From RGIG7450 sp045648785 (GTDB taxonomy: Bacteria > Bacillota > Clostridia > RUG12999): a DNA stretch of 64,000 nt. The position numbers were made by a program, and so were the translations under genes. The notes beneath the pieces are model-generated. The model was not told the origin of the DNA. It ran no database searches and saw only the letters and a program-made list of their open reading frames with translations. Where the stretch lies: positions 1 through 64,000 of the forward strand of contig JAZROP010000036.1 of NCBI GenBank assembly GCA_045648785.1, written 5' to 3'. This document shows positions 24,827 through 32,963 of the stretch, one piece after another; position 1 is the first letter of the stretch; each line of letters starts with the position of its first letter.

Positions 24827-25526
24827 AAATGCTCTTCTTATTGAAAAATACCGGTCGGGAGATAATGAGGCACTTTCTGCGCTGGTAAAGGAAAATGAAA
24901 GACTTGTGTGGAGCATTGTTGCCCGTATGCCAATCGCACCCGGGGAAAAAGAGGATATGTTTCAGACAGGGTGCGAGGGACTAATTAAAGCCGCAAATCG
25001 TTTTGATTTAACCAAAGGGGTAATGTTTTCAACTTATGCGGTTTATATGATTATGGGTGAAATAAAAAAGTTTTTGCGTGACGATGGAATGATAAAGGTG
25101 AGCAGAAGTTTAAAGGAGCTTGCCGTCAAAGTCAGACATGTGGCAGCTGAAATTTCGGCAGAAACAGGGAGTGAGGCATCGGCAAAAGAAATTGCAAAAA
25201 GACTTGGAAAAAAAGAGGAAGAAATAATTGAATGTCTGGAAGCAGACCAAAAGCCAATTTCAATAAATAAAAGGGTTGGTGAAAGTGAAAGTACCCTTGA
25301 GGACATTATTGCTGACGACACAGAGTTTGATGATGGAATAATAAATACCTTAAGTCTCGCAAAAGCGGCAAAAAAACTTAGTAAAAAGGAAAAATACATT
25401 CTTCTTATGAGATATTATAAAAATAAAACACAGGCACAGATAGCAGAAAAGCTTGGTGTTTCGCAGGTCCATATTTCAAGGCTTGAAAAGAAAATTATTG
25501 AAAATTTAAGAAAAGAAATAGTATAA
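24819..25526 (+). CDS. sigF: RNA polymerase sigma factor SigF
   Basis: The forespore-specific early sporulation sigma factor, 235 residues. Region 2 (E-K-E-D-M-F-Q-T-G-C-E-G-L-I-K-A and F-S-T-Y-A-V-Y-M-I-M-G-E-I-K-K-F), region 3 (V-S-R-S-L-K-E-L-A) and region 4 (Q-A-Q-I-A-E-K-L-G-V-S-Q-V-H-I-S-R-L-E-K) are complete. The GTG at 24819 is nine bases after GGAGG. The ATG at 24810 directly abuts that site and is unlikely to be used. A terminator follows. Confidence 0.94.
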   Translation: MDRNALLIEKYRSGDNEALSALVKENERLVWSIVARMPIAPGEKEDMFQTGCEGLIKAANRFDLTKGVMFSTYAVYMIMGEIKKFLRDDGMIKVSRSLKELAVKVRHVAAEISAETGSEASAKEIAKRLGKKEEEIIECLEADQKPISINKRVGESESTLEDIIADDTEFDDGIINTLSLAKAAKKLSKKEKYILLMRYYKNKTQAQIAEKLGVSQVHISRLEKKIIENLRKEIV

Positions 25527-25529
25527 AAA

Positions 25530-25564
25530 ATCTCCCCTGATTAAGGGGAGATAAATTTTTTTTG
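25530..25564 (+). terminator. Terminator of the spoIIA operon
   Basis: A 9-bp stem (ATCTCCCCT with AGGGGAGAT, 5-base loop) followed by AAATTTTTTTT. Confidence 0.9.
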
Positions 25565-25681
25565 TACGGAACACTTATATTTCGCCCGTAATTAATACTT
25601 ATATCATTTGAAGTCATCAACAAAAGTATTGTGCTGTCAAACAACAGGATTATGATACCCTTAGAAGCAGAATATATAACA

Positions 25682-26731
25682 TTATTCTGCTTTTATTTTC
25701 TGCCAGATTTCATCATACATTCTATTTATGTCATCACTTGTGATAAACATTTCCATATTCTGTAAATCTTCGTCAGAGGGGAAAGCAGCTCTGTTTGCAG
25801 CAAATTCAGGATTTACTTTCTCAACCTCAGCATAAACCTCAGACTGAGGGGTGGAATATGTTATCTCCAGGCAGTTGCGTGTAGCAACATCTGTTTCACA
25901 CATAAAGTTAATAAACTGCGAGGCAAGGTCTTTAGACTGTGATTGCTCGGTAACACACATAACATCAATAAACCAGTTTGAGCCTTCTTTTGGAATGATG
26001 TAGTTAAAGTTACCATCAGAATTCATCATGGTTTCAATAGCGTTACCTGACCATGTAATAGCAATGTCAGCCTCTTCACCCAGCATTTTGTCGTTAACTT
26101 CATCAACAACATAAGCCAGAACATCGGGTTTTTGATTTATAAGAAGCTCCATAGCTTCGTTCAACTCTTTTTCGTCCGTTGAATTAAGGGAATAACCAAG
26201 GTATTTCAGTGCCGCACCGATTGTATCTCTGTGACTGTCAACCATGAGCGTTTTTTTGCTGTATTTGCCGCTGAAAAGTGCGTCCCAGCTTGTGGGAACT
26301 TCTTTTATATTATTGGTGTTGTAAAGAATTCCTAAAGTTCCCCACATATAAGGAACAGTATATTCATTGTTCGGGTCATAATAGTGACCTTTAAATTTAT
26401 CGTCAATTTTTTCAAAATTAGGAATGGTAGACATATCAAGCTTACTGATAAGTCCTTCGTCAATCATTCTTTTTGCCATATATTCAGATGGGAAAATAAC
26501 ATCGTATGAGCTGGGGTCTGCTTTAAGTTTTGCATACATTTCCTCGTTTGTTGCAAAAGTATCATAAATAACCCTTACTCCAAACTGATTTTCAAAATCT
26601 TTAAGAACGGTTTCGTCAATATATTCGCCCCAGTTGAAGACCTTTAAGGTGGGACGGTCATCACAGGCGGTTAAAAGTGTGAGGGAAAATGTCATTATTA
26701 TAGCTAAAGCAAGAGATATGATTTTTTTCAA
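25682..26731 (-). CDS. potD: Spermidine/putrescine ABC transporter substrate-binding lipoprotein
   Basis: A 349-residue lipoprotein. A signal peptide M-K-K-I-I-S-L-A-L-A ends in the lipobox L-T-A-C, then F-N-W-G-E-Y-I-D, the typical opening of PotD/PotF proteins that bind polyamines. The start is TTG at 26731, two bases after the potC stop and eight bases after AAGGAG. The in-frame GTG (26740) overlaps that site. Last gene of potABCD. The hairpin over its stop codon (near 25671-25691) lacks a T tail on this strand. Confidence 0.9.
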   Translation of the reverse strand: MKKIISLALAIIMTFSLTLLTACDDRPTLKVFNWGEYIDETVLKDFENQFGVRVIYDTFATNEEMYAKLKADPSSYDVIFPSEYMAKRMIDEGLISKLDMSTIPNFEKIDDKFKGHYYDPNNEYTVPYMWGTLGILYNTNNIKEVPTSWDALFSGKYSKKTLMVDSHRDTIGAALKYLGYSLNSTDEKELNEAMELLINQKPDVLAYVVDEVNDKMLGEEADIAITWSGNAIETMMNSDGNFNYIIPKEGSNWFIDVMCVTEQSQSKDLASQFINFMCETDVATRNCLEITYSTPQSEVYAEVEKVNPEFAANRAAFPSDEDLQNMEMFITSDDINRMYDEIWQKIKAE

Positions 26732-26733
26732 AT

Positions 26734-27525
26734 TTACCACTCCTTTTTTTCTTTTTTATTGTCTTTAAGTCTGGTGTTTACAATAATGAGAAGGAAGAGC
26801 ACAGAGAAGAACATAATTGTTGAAAGTGCGTTGATGGATGGATTGATACCTTTCCTTGTCATTGAGTAAATCATAATTGAAAGATTGGACACGCCCGGTC
26901 CGGTTGTGAAAAAGCTTATTACAAAATCGTCTATTGAAAGTGTAAATGCAAGCAACATGCCTGTTGCAATACCCGGTATAAGTTCAGGAAGAATTACCTT
27001 GTAAAAAGCTTTCCACGGGGTTGCACCAAGGTCAAGTGCCGCTTCGTAGGTGTTTTTGTTAAGTTGATTAAATTTTGGCAGAAGCGACTGCACAATATAA
27101 GGTACGCTGAAAGTAATATGTGCCAGAAGCAAGGTTAAAAATCCTCTTGGAATAGCTATAAACACAAACAGTATCATCATTGACACGCCTGTTACAATAT
27201 CAGGATTGAGCATGGGAAGATATGTTGTATTCAGCATAAGAGATTTAACTTTACGGTTTTTCATGCGGTATAAAAGCCATGATGCTGCAAGTCCTATTAT
27301 TGTTGAAACTATAGCTGATATTGCAGCAATTGCAAGTGTGTTCCAAAGCGCGCGGATAATTTCACGGTTTTCAAACAGCTCTTTGTACCATTTAAGAGAA
27401 AAACCGCCCCATTTGTTACGGAATTTCGAGCCGTTGAAGGAATAGATAACCATTATAATTATCGGTGCATAGAGGAAAAGGTACACCAGCGTGGAATATA
27501 AATTTTTAAATAATCTTTTTACCAT
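26734..27525 (-). CDS. potC: Spermidine/putrescine ABC transporter permease
   Basis: A 263-residue membrane permease with six hydrophobic segments and the BPD EAA-loop E-A-A-L-D-L-G-A-T-P-W-K-A-F-Y-K-V-I-L-P near residue 160, which contacts the PotA ATPase. It overlaps the potB stop by seven bases. PotC partners PotB to form the channel. Confidence 0.92.
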   Translation of the reverse strand: MVKRLFKNLYSTLVYLFLYAPIIIMVIYSFNGSKFRNKWGGFSLKWYKELFENREIIRALWNTLAIAAISAIVSTIIGLAASWLLYRMKNRKVKSLMLNTTYLPMLNPDIVTGVSMMILFVFIAIPRGFLTLLLAHITFSVPYIVQSLLPKFNQLNKNTYEAALDLGATPWKAFYKVILPELIPGIATGMLLAFTLSIDDFVISFFTTGPGVSNLSIMIYSMTRKGINPSINALSTIMFFSVLFLLIIVNTRLKDNKKEKKEW

Positions 27526-28349
27526 AGTCCGCCTCCTTCGGGTTCGTCCGATTTACCCTTGGGAACTATTGCCATGCTGGCAAGGAGAATTATCATAACT
27601 ACAACCGAGATTGCCGAAGCAAAGTTCCAGTCGTTCGCGTAGAGGAACTGCTGCTCGATAATGTCGCCAATAAGTGAAGTATGACCGCCACCCATAAGTC
27701 GGGAAATTACAAATGTTGTAACAGCCGGCATAAATACCATAGAAATTCCGGAGGCTATGCCAGGCAGGCTTAATGGAAAAGTTACAGAGCGGAATACTCG
27801 GAATTTATTTGCACCCAAATCCTGTGCAGCTTCAATTATAGAACGGTCTGTTTTTGTAAGTGAGGAGTATATGGGGAACACCATAAAGGGCAAAAAGTTA
27901 TATACCATACCCAAAACTACTGCCCCTTGATTGTATAAAAGCGCAAGCTTCTCAAAACCCAGTTTTTCAAGCAGAGTATTTATAAGACCATTGTTTTCAA
28001 GTATTGTCAGCCATGCGTATGTTCTCATTAGGAAGTTCATCCACATGGGAAGAACAAAAAGGGTAACGCAAAAGCTTTGTATTTTAGGTTTGAGATTTGC
28101 CAGAATCATTGCCATAGGGTAACCTATAATAAGACAAATTACAGTTGAAATCAGTGCAAGGTAAATTGAACGCCATAGAGATTTAAGATAAACTCCGTCA
28201 GTAAAGAATTTCTTAAAGTTATCCATTGTAAAGCGTACCATATCACCGTCATTATAAGTAAAAGCATAAAATACTATCAGCGCAAGCGGCAGTACGATGA
28301 ATATAAATATCCACGCTGCATAGGTGGCGGTGAGGAGTTTATTCTTCAT
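27519..28349 (-). CDS. potB: Spermidine/putrescine ABC transporter permease
   Basis: A 276-residue permease with six hydrophobic segments and the EAA loop E-A-A-Q-D-L-G-A-N-K-F-R-V-F-R-S-V-T-F-P. The ATG at 28349 (M-K-N-K-L-L) has GAGGTGG upstream and overlaps the potA end by 11 bases; the longer frame runs well into potA without a ribosome site. It forms the membrane channel with PotC. Confidence 0.92.
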   Translation of the reverse strand: MKNKLLTATYAAWIFIFIVLPLALIVFYAFTYNDGDMVRFTMDNFKKFFTDGVYLKSLWRSIYLALISTVICLIIGYPMAMILANLKPKIQSFCVTLFVLPMWMNFLMRTYAWLTILENNGLINTLLEKLGFEKLALLYNQGAVVLGMVYNFLPFMVFPIYSSLTKTDRSIIEAAQDLGANKFRVFRSVTFPLSLPGIASGISMVFMPAVTTFVISRLMGGGHTSLIGDIIEQQFLYANDWNFASAISVVVMIILLASMAIVPKGKSDEPEGGGLW

Positions 28350-29397
28350 ATTTTGCCACCTCGGTTTTATGCATGATATGTATGTCAAATGGAGCAATCA
28401 TAAGATTAACCTTTGCACCGGGTTGTTCGCTTAAAGTTGATTGAAGCATAAAGTCCTGCCCTAAAGCATCAATAATCATTTCGTAGTGCATGCCTTTGAA
28501 AATAACCGATTTTACAGTACCTGTAAACATAGCCTTTTCCGGCTTGCAAATTTTAAGGTCTTCCGGACGGATTACAACATCAACAAGTTCATTTTTTGCA
28601 AATCCTTCATCAACGCAACTAAACTTTACTCCGCCAAATTCAACAAGTCGGTCTTCAATCATTATGCCGTCTAAAATATTACTTTCACCAATAAAATCTG
28701 CAACAAATGCGTTTGCAGGTTCATTGTAAATATCAACGGGAGTACCCTGCTGCTGGATGATACCCTCATTCATTACAACCACATGGTCGGACATAGTAAG
28801 AGCTTCTTCCTGGTCGTGAGTTACATATACAAATGTAAGCCCGAGCTGCTGCTGAATAGATTTAAGCTCAAGCTGCATTTCCTTCCTGAGTTTAAGGTCA
28901 AGTGCACCGAGAGGTTCGTCAAGCAAAAGAACCTCAGGCTGATTTACAAGTGCTCGTGCAATGGCAACACGCTGCTGTTGACCACCCGACAGGGAGGTAA
29001 CAGTTCTCTTTTCGTAACCTGATAGGTTAACAAGCGACAGCATTTCAGAAGCTTTCTTTTTAATCTCTGTCTCAGGTGTTTTTTTTATGCGCAGACCAAA
29101 AGCAATGTTTTCATAAACATTCATATGAGGGAACAGTGCATAACGCTGAAAAACTGTATTAACAGGTCTTTTGTAGGGCGGTACGGCAGTCATATCCACA
29201 CCATCGAAAAAAACCTTGCCATTTGTAGGCATTTCAAAACCGCCTATAATACGCAAAGTTGTGGTTTTTCCGCAGCCACTGGGACCGAGCAGAGTTATAA
29301 ATTTATGTTTCTCTATATCAAGAGTAATATTGTCAAGAATTGTTTCGCCGTCAAATTCCTTAGTGATGTTTTCAAGATGAATAAAAGATTTTGCCAA
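28339..29397 (-). CDS. potA: Spermidine/putrescine ABC transporter ATPase
   Basis: A 352-residue ABC ATPase: Walker A G-P-S-G-C-G-K-T-T, signature L-S-G-G-Q-Q-Q-R-V, Walker B L-L-L-D-E-P, H-loop V-T-H-D-Q, then a C-terminal TOBE domain (V-V-I-R-P-E-D-L). It energises polyamine uptake. Start taken as TTG at 29397, six bases after AGAGGTG; a GTG at 29406 lies inside that site. First gene of potABCD. Confidence 0.92.
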   Translation of the reverse strand: MAKSFIHLENITKEFDGETILDNITLDIEKHKFITLLGPSGCGKTTTLRIIGGFEMPTNGKVFFDGVDMTAVPPYKRPVNTVFQRYALFPHMNVYENIAFGLRIKKTPETEIKKKASEMLSLVNLSGYEKRTVTSLSGGQQQRVAIARALVNQPEVLLLDEPLGALDLKLRKEMQLELKSIQQQLGLTFVYVTHDQEEALTMSDHVVVMNEGIIQQQGTPVDIYNEPANAFVADFIGESNILDGIMIEDRLVEFGGVKFSCVDEGFAKNELVDVVIRPEDLKICKPEKAMFTGTVKSVIFKGMHYEMIIDALGQDFMLQSTLSEQPGAKVNLMIAPFDIHIMHKTEVAKYEE

Positions 29398-29438
29398 CTG
29401 ATACACCTCTTATTTTTAAAAATATTTTAACATATATC

Positions 29439-29467
29439 ATATTACATTTTTTATTACCTGTTGTCAA
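29439..29467 (-). promoter_or_regulatory. Sigma-A promoter of potABCD
   Basis: Minus strand TTGACA (29467-29462), 17 bases, TAATAT (29444-29439). A second -10-like TAAAAT preceded by TGT lies 14 bases further on. Confidence 0.6.
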
Positions 29468-29740
29468 TAGATTTTTGCAAAAAAATCACTTTTATTTTCA
29501 AATTCGGGATAATTAATGGTTTTTCATAATTTTAAAATGCTTCTCTGGAAAAATAAAGTTTGCTTAAAGCGTGTAAAATAAAGCGATAAACCCTGGTTTT
29601 AAAAATAACATTATTTTTTAATCTGAAGTTTAATATACTTTTATTTTGGATTGAAAGAGAACATAAAATTAAACTTTGAGTTTAAAAAAGGCAACTTTCA
29701 TTTGTGAAAAAAATTTCATAAAAAAAGAGTCTGTCGGGAC
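29468..29740. other. AT-rich intergenic stretch between divergent potA and rpsU promoters
   Basis: About 270 bases of AT-rich sequence with scattered A and T tracts and no frame longer than a few dozen codons. I see no convincing RNA fold, repeat or operator. It may be promoter-proximal UP-element-like DNA for the strong rpsU promoter, which is only inference. Confidence 0.5.
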
Positions 29741-29769
29741 TTGACAAACATTGCTTAAAGATATATAAT
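29741..29769 (+). promoter_or_regulatory. Sigma-A promoter of rpsU-yqeY
   Basis: TTGACA (29741-29746), 17 bases, TATAAT (29764-29769), an exact consensus as expected for a ribosomal protein gene. Confidence 0.88.
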
Positions 29770-29847
29770 ATTTTATGGTATAATTTTAAGCTATTTAGTT
29801 TTGACGTATTTTCTTATTATCGTTAAATTTCGGAGGGAGGGGAAATT

Positions 29848-30024
29848 ATGTCAGAAATCAGAATAAAAGAAAATGAAAGCTTAGAAAGCGCTCTTCGCAG
29901 ATTTAAGCGTTCATGTGCTAAATCAGGCGTGCTGTCTGAACTCAGAAAAAGAGAGCACTATGAAAAACCCAGCGTAAAACGCAAAAAGAAATCAGAAGCA
30001 GCAAGAAAAAGGAAATTTAAATAA
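29848..30024 (+). CDS. rpsU: 30S ribosomal protein S21
   Basis: A 58-residue, very basic protein: M-S-E-I-R-I-K-E-N-E-S-L-E-S-A-L-R-R-F-K, then a Lys/Arg-rich tail ending R-K-R-K-F-K. The S21 hallmarks are the N-terminal strand and the S-A-L-R-R-F-K-R helix. GGAGGGAGGGG precedes the ATG. The TAA overlaps the yqeY ATG, and rpsU-yqeY is a conserved Firmicutes pair. Confidence 0.95.
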   Translation: MSEIRIKENESLESALRRFKRSCAKSGVLSELRKREHYEKPSVKRKKKSEAARKRKFK

Positions 30025-30467
30025 TGGAACTTAAAAATGTCCTGCTGGATGAAATGAAATCCGCAATGAAGGACAAGGATACCGTTAAAAAGGATACTGT
30101 TCAGCTTGTCCGTGCAGCAATTCTTCAATTTGAAAAAGACAACAAGGTTGTTCTTGATGATGACGGTGTTGTTGAAATTATAGCAAAAGAAGTAAAAAGA
30201 TACAAAGATGTATTGCCCGACTACGAAAAAAGTGGCAGACAGGATCTCATTGACGAGGTTAACCGTAAGATTGAGATATTAATGCCTTATCTGCCCGAGC
30301 AGTTATCCGATGAGGAAATGCGTGAAATAGCCAAGCAAGTTATATCAGAGACAGGCGCTGCCTCCATGCGCGACATGGGTAAGGTAATGGGCGCAATTAT
30401 GCCTAAGGTTAAAGGCAAATGTGACGGTAAAGCTTTAAATGCCGTTATAAAAGAACTTTTAAGTTAA
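30024..30467 (+). CDS. yqeY: GatB/YqeY domain protein
   Basis: A 147-residue protein resembling the tail domain of the amidotransferase subunit GatB, with a helical N-terminus (M-K-D-K-D...V-Q-L-V-R-A-A-I) and C-terminal M-G-K-V-M-G-A-I-M-P-K-V-K-G-K-C-D-G. A tRNA-linked role is assumed from the fold, but none is established. It is coupled to rpsU by a TAATG overlap and followed by a terminator. Confidence 0.92.
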   Translation: MELKNVLLDEMKSAMKDKDTVKKDTVQLVRAAILQFEKDNKVVLDDDGVVEIIAKEVKRYKDVLPDYEKSGRQDLIDEVNRKIEILMPYLPEQLSDEEMREIAKQVISETGAASMRDMGKVMGAIMPKVKGKCDGKALNAVIKELLS

Positions 30468-30476
30468 AACATACAA

Positions 30477-30505
30477 AGTCCCAAGCAAAAGCTTGGGGCT
30501 TTTTC
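30477..30505 (+). terminator. Terminator of rpsU-yqeY
   Basis: A 10-bp stem (AGTCCCAAGC with GCTTGGGGCT, one wobble, AAAA loop) followed by TTTTC. Confidence 0.88.
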
Positions 30506-30514
30506 GTTTATCCT

Positions 30515-30543
30515 GAATAAGTCGAATTATTTTGGTAAAAATA
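30515..30543 (+). promoter_or_regulatory. Candidate sigma-F promoter of the spoIIQ-like gene
   Basis: GAATA (30515-30519) and GGTAAAAATA (30534-30543) with a 14-base spacer. The -10 fits the B. subtilis sigma-F form GGnnAnAnT(R) fully, and the -35 fits GYATA at four of five. spoIIQ is a sigma-F target in B. subtilis. Confidence 0.5.
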
Positions 30544-30572
30544 AGAAAAGACAATTTTGGGAGGTTATATTT

Positions 30573-31250
30573 ATGGAAAAAAAAAGGAAGTTTTCAAAAG
30601 CAAATTTGCTTTATGTGTTTTCAATGCTTCTGGGGCTGACGATTATAGTAGCCGGATTTTCGGTTGCAAATAATGCACGAAAAGAAATGTCAGAACAAAT
30701 GCAGATTTCCGAAAAAAAGGTGGAAATACCGCAGACGGAGACAGTGTCAAAACCGGCTGAAAAAATTGAAAAGAAATCTGAAAAGGTGGACACAGTTGTT
30801 CTGACGACGGCAGAACAAGAACCAAAAGAGGACGAATTTGCACCCAAACTTGAAAACTATCTTATTACACCACCGACTAAAGGAGAAATTTCAAGAACTT
30901 ATACAGGCAAATCTCTTGTTTATTCAGAGTATTTTGATGACTGGCGAGTGAAAAAAGGTGTTGATATTTCAGCAACTGAGCTTGCACAGGTAAGAGCGGC
31001 GGCAAATGGCAGGGTAAAATCAGTGTATAAAGATAATTCGCTGGGAACTATAATTGTGCTTGAACACGGTGATTTTAATACCGTTTACGGAAATCTGTCA
31101 ACCGACGGGATTGTCTCGGTGGGCGATGAGGTGCGTGCGGGAGATGTTATAAGTGGTGTTGGAAAAGCTCCGGATGGAAAAACATATCTTCATTTTGAAA
31201 TTGAATATGCTGGTGAGGACATAGACCCCGAACCGCTGATTGTAAGATGA
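30573..31250 (+). CDS. spoIIQ: SpoIIQ-like M23 (LytM) domain protein with altered zinc site
   Basis: A 225-residue protein with a cytoplasmic N-tail, one transmembrane helix (about 12-32), a Lys/Glu-rich linker and a C-terminal LytM domain. This is the SpoIIQ layout: the forespore partner of SpoIIIAH in the engulfment channel. The H-x-G-x-D motif reads K127-K-G-V-D131, and the H-x-H motif reads Y205-L-H207. Two zinc or catalytic histidines are therefore replaced and peptidase activity is unlikely. A sigma-F-like promoter precedes it. A non-sporulation LytM scaffold protein is the alternative. Confidence 0.72.
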   Translation: MEKKRKFSKANLLYVFSMLLGLTIIVAGFSVANNARKEMSEQMQISEKKVEIPQTETVSKPAEKIEKKSEKVDTVVLTTAEQEPKEDEFAPKLENYLITPPTKGEISRTYTGKSLVYSEYFDDWRVKKGVDISATELAQVRAAANGRVKSVYKDNSLGTIIVLEHGDFNTVYGNLSTDGIVSVGDEVRAGDVISGVGKAPDGKTYLHFEIEYAGEDIDPEPLIVR

Positions 31251-31254
31251 AAAG

Positions 31255-31278
31255 AGACCGCTTAGCGGTCTTTTTTTA
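31255..31278 (+). terminator. Terminator of the spoIIQ-like gene
   Basis: A 7-bp stem (AGACCGC with GCGGTCT, 3-base loop) followed by a T run. Its tail overlaps the end of an antisense AraC remnant. Confidence 0.85.
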
Positions 31279-31404
31279 TAATAATACATTTTTCATGTAT
31301 TCCCGCGGGCAGACTCCGAATTTCTGCAGAAAACGCCTTGAAAAGTAAAACTGGTCGGAAAATCCAAGTTTTTCGCTAATGTCGGATATGGAAAGCAAAT
31401 TGTG
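31276..31404 (-). pseudogene. AraC-family regulator remnant (last helix-turn-helix only)
   Basis: The minus strand encodes about 42 residues ending at a TAA: L-S-I-S-D-I-S-E-K-L-G-F-S-D-Q-F-Y-F-S-R-R-F, then L-Q-K-F-G-V-C-P-R-E-Y. This is the second helix-turn-helix and signature of an AraC regulator. No start codon or N-terminal region remains upstream. The remainder appears deleted, because the next gene fragment faces the other way only 59 bases on. Confidence 0.82.
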
Positions 31405-31462
31405 GGTTTTGATTTATTATATCACAACATATGGAAAGAACAAAATTAAGGAGGAGTCAAAA

Positions 31463-31684
31463 ATGAAACTTTGAGGCAAATTCTGGCTCTGGGGACATCC
31501 GGAGGAAAGATACAATGATGAATGGGGAAACAACAGAGTGTCCCGAATGACCCCTATGGAGGGCTGTATTTATCTTGGCGTTAAAAATACATATATGGTG
31601 CCGGTTGGCTGGGATGTTAATATGCGTCAGTACAATAAATCTTTCCGGACGCTGAATGAGGTTGGCTTACGATGTTGCTGTTGA
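31463..31684 (+). pseudogene. Broken gene fragment, probably a metabolic enzyme once controlled by the AraC remnant
   Basis: A good ribosome site (AAGGAGGAG) precedes ATG 31463, but the fourth codon is TGA. The frame then continues as protein-like sequence: F-W-L-W-G-H-P-E-E-R-Y-N-D-E-W-G-N-N, R-M-T-P-M-E-G-C-I-Y-L-G-V and Y-M-V-P-V-G-W-D-V, until a TGA at 31684. From 31668 another frame (Y-D-V-A-V-E-W-M-N-K-H-G-D-E) looks coding, suggesting a frameshift or fused deletion. I do not recognise the family. Confidence 0.65.
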
Positions 31685-31758
31685 GTGGATGAATAAACAC
31701 GGCGATGAGAAAATTAAAAATAAAAAAATAAAAAATGGCACAAAATGTTGTTTTTTTA

Positions 31759-31787
31759 TTTACAAACAAGTGAAAGTGTGGTAAAAT
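31759..31787 (+). promoter_or_regulatory. Sigma-A promoter of the SGNH hydrolase gene
   Basis: TTTACA (31759-31764), 17 bases, TAAAAT (31782-31787), 19 bases before the ATG, leaving a very short leader. Confidence 0.68.
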
Positions 31788-31805
31788 TGCGATGAGGTGA
31801 GTTTT

Positions 31806-32828
31806 ATGATTTATAACGATATTTTATTCCACAATGTTGACCAACTTGTTCCTACTGCAAATGGAGTGAAAATTTGCCGCTTTAAAGAGGATATCAGACT
31901 TAAAATTAACGAGCGTGGCAGAAGGATTGCAAATTTTTGCTGTGGCAGCGAGCTTAGGTTTGTTACCGATGCAAAAAATATACATATTAAATTTCTGACA
32001 AGTCTGGGCGGGGGAGTTACCGGGTATGGAACTTCAACGGTTACAGTTTATTGTGGGGATTATTTCCATTCGGTTCATGAAATTCCAAACGGAATTTTAA
32101 CAACCGTAAAACTTGAAAAACCGACGCAATTTTTGGCAATGCCCGAAGAGTTTTTTAATGACAATGTTTTTAACAAGAATGTCTGGAGAATTCATCTTGC
32201 AAACGGCAATTTTGAATTCTGCGGAATAGATACATATGGTAATGAAATCCGTCCGCCAAAGCCGGAAGAAATGCCAGAAAAGACAATTTTGTCTTACGGC
32301 TCGTCTATTTCCCATGGATGTACAACAGTTACAAACACCCAGTCTTATGTAAACACATTTGCACGACTTATGGAAGCAGATGTACTTACCAAAGGAATTG
32401 CAGGCTCATGCCATGCAGAAAAGGAACTTGCAGACGACTTTGCTACGAGAGGTGACTGGGAAGTTGCCCTTATGGAAATAGGCATAAATATGGTGGGCAG
32501 TTTTGAACCGGAAATTTTCAAAGAGAGATTTGACTATTTTGCAGATAAATTGTATGAAACCGGCAAAAAAATTATATTTTTGACAGTTCCGCGTTATTAT
32601 GCTTATTATGATAAAGATACAATAAGTGGCAAAAGACTCCCTGAATATAATCGCATTATAAGAGAAAAATGCGAAATGTATGATAAGGAAAGAGTAATGC
32701 TTCTTGAGGGTGAAGAAATTGTAAAATGCAGCAATTATCTTACAACAGACAGACTCCACCCGTCAACTGCAGGACATATTAATATGGGATATAATCTTTA
32801 TAATTTTGTGAAAGATTGGATAAAATAA
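31806..32828 (+). CDS. Two-domain SGNH/GDSL hydrolase (possible carbohydrate esterase)
   Basis: A 340-residue cytoplasmic protein. Residues 1 to about 150 form a beta-rich N-terminal domain as in CE2-like esterases. The SGNH domain has G-S-S-I-S-H-G (catalytic Ser), G-I-A-G-S, E-I-G-I-N-M and D-R-L-H-P-S (Asp and His). Substrate is unknown, and deacetylation of a sugar is the usual activity of such proteins. The ATG at 31806 has GAGGTGA at a good distance; the in-frame GTG at 31797 lies within that site. Confidence 0.82.
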   Translation: MIYNDILFHNVDQLVPTANGVKICRFKEDIRLKINERGRRIANFCCGSELRFVTDAKNIHIKFLTSLGGGVTGYGTSTVTVYCGDYFHSVHEIPNGILTTVKLEKPTQFLAMPEEFFNDNVFNKNVWRIHLANGNFEFCGIDTYGNEIRPPKPEEMPEKTILSYGSSISHGCTTVTNTQSYVNTFARLMEADVLTKGIAGSCHAEKELADDFATRGDWEVALMEIGINMVGSFEPEIFKERFDYFADKLYETGKKIIFLTVPRYYAYYDKDTISGKRLPEYNRIIREKCEMYDKERVMLLEGEEIVKCSNYLTTDRLHPSTAGHINMGYNLYNFVKDWIK

Positions 32829-32847
32829 GAAAAATTAAAAAAAAGAC

Positions 32848-32876
32848 TTTACATTTTGGAAAAAGTGTAGTATAAT
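32848..32876 (+). promoter_or_regulatory. Sigma-A promoter of rpsO
   Basis: TTTACA (32848-32853), 17 bases, TATAAT (32871-32876). Confidence 0.85.
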
Positions 32877-32963
32877 ACCAGATGTATGCTTACGACTATG
32901 ATACCGGGTTCACCGCCGGATTCTTGGTTGTTTAGTGAATAAATTATACGGAGGTGAAAAGAA
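32877..32963 (+). promoter_or_regulatory. rpsO 5' leader, possible S15 autoregulatory RNA
   Basis: An 87-base GC-richer leader containing CCGG-(8 bases)-CCGG and neighbouring complementary segments just before GGAGGTG. S15 represses its own mRNA through a leader structure in several bacteria. I see a plausible fold but cannot confirm the known S15-leader consensus. Confidence 0.35.

Noticed and set aside
24377..24916. Open minus-strand frame of 179 codons across spoIIAB and sigF
   Set aside because: Antisense to two certain genes, no ribosome site or recognisable domain.
25671..25691. Terminator of potD
   Set aside because: AGCAGAATA/TATTCTGCT forms a stem over the potD stop, but the T-rich tail is on the plus strand, where nothing is left to terminate after the sigF terminator; its role is unclear.
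31463..31684. In-frame TGA at codon 4 read as Trp or selenocysteine
   Set aside because: TGA is a normal stop elsewhere in the window (for example phoH and aroQ), no SECIS-like context was seen, and a second TGA and a frame change follow, so decay is simpler.
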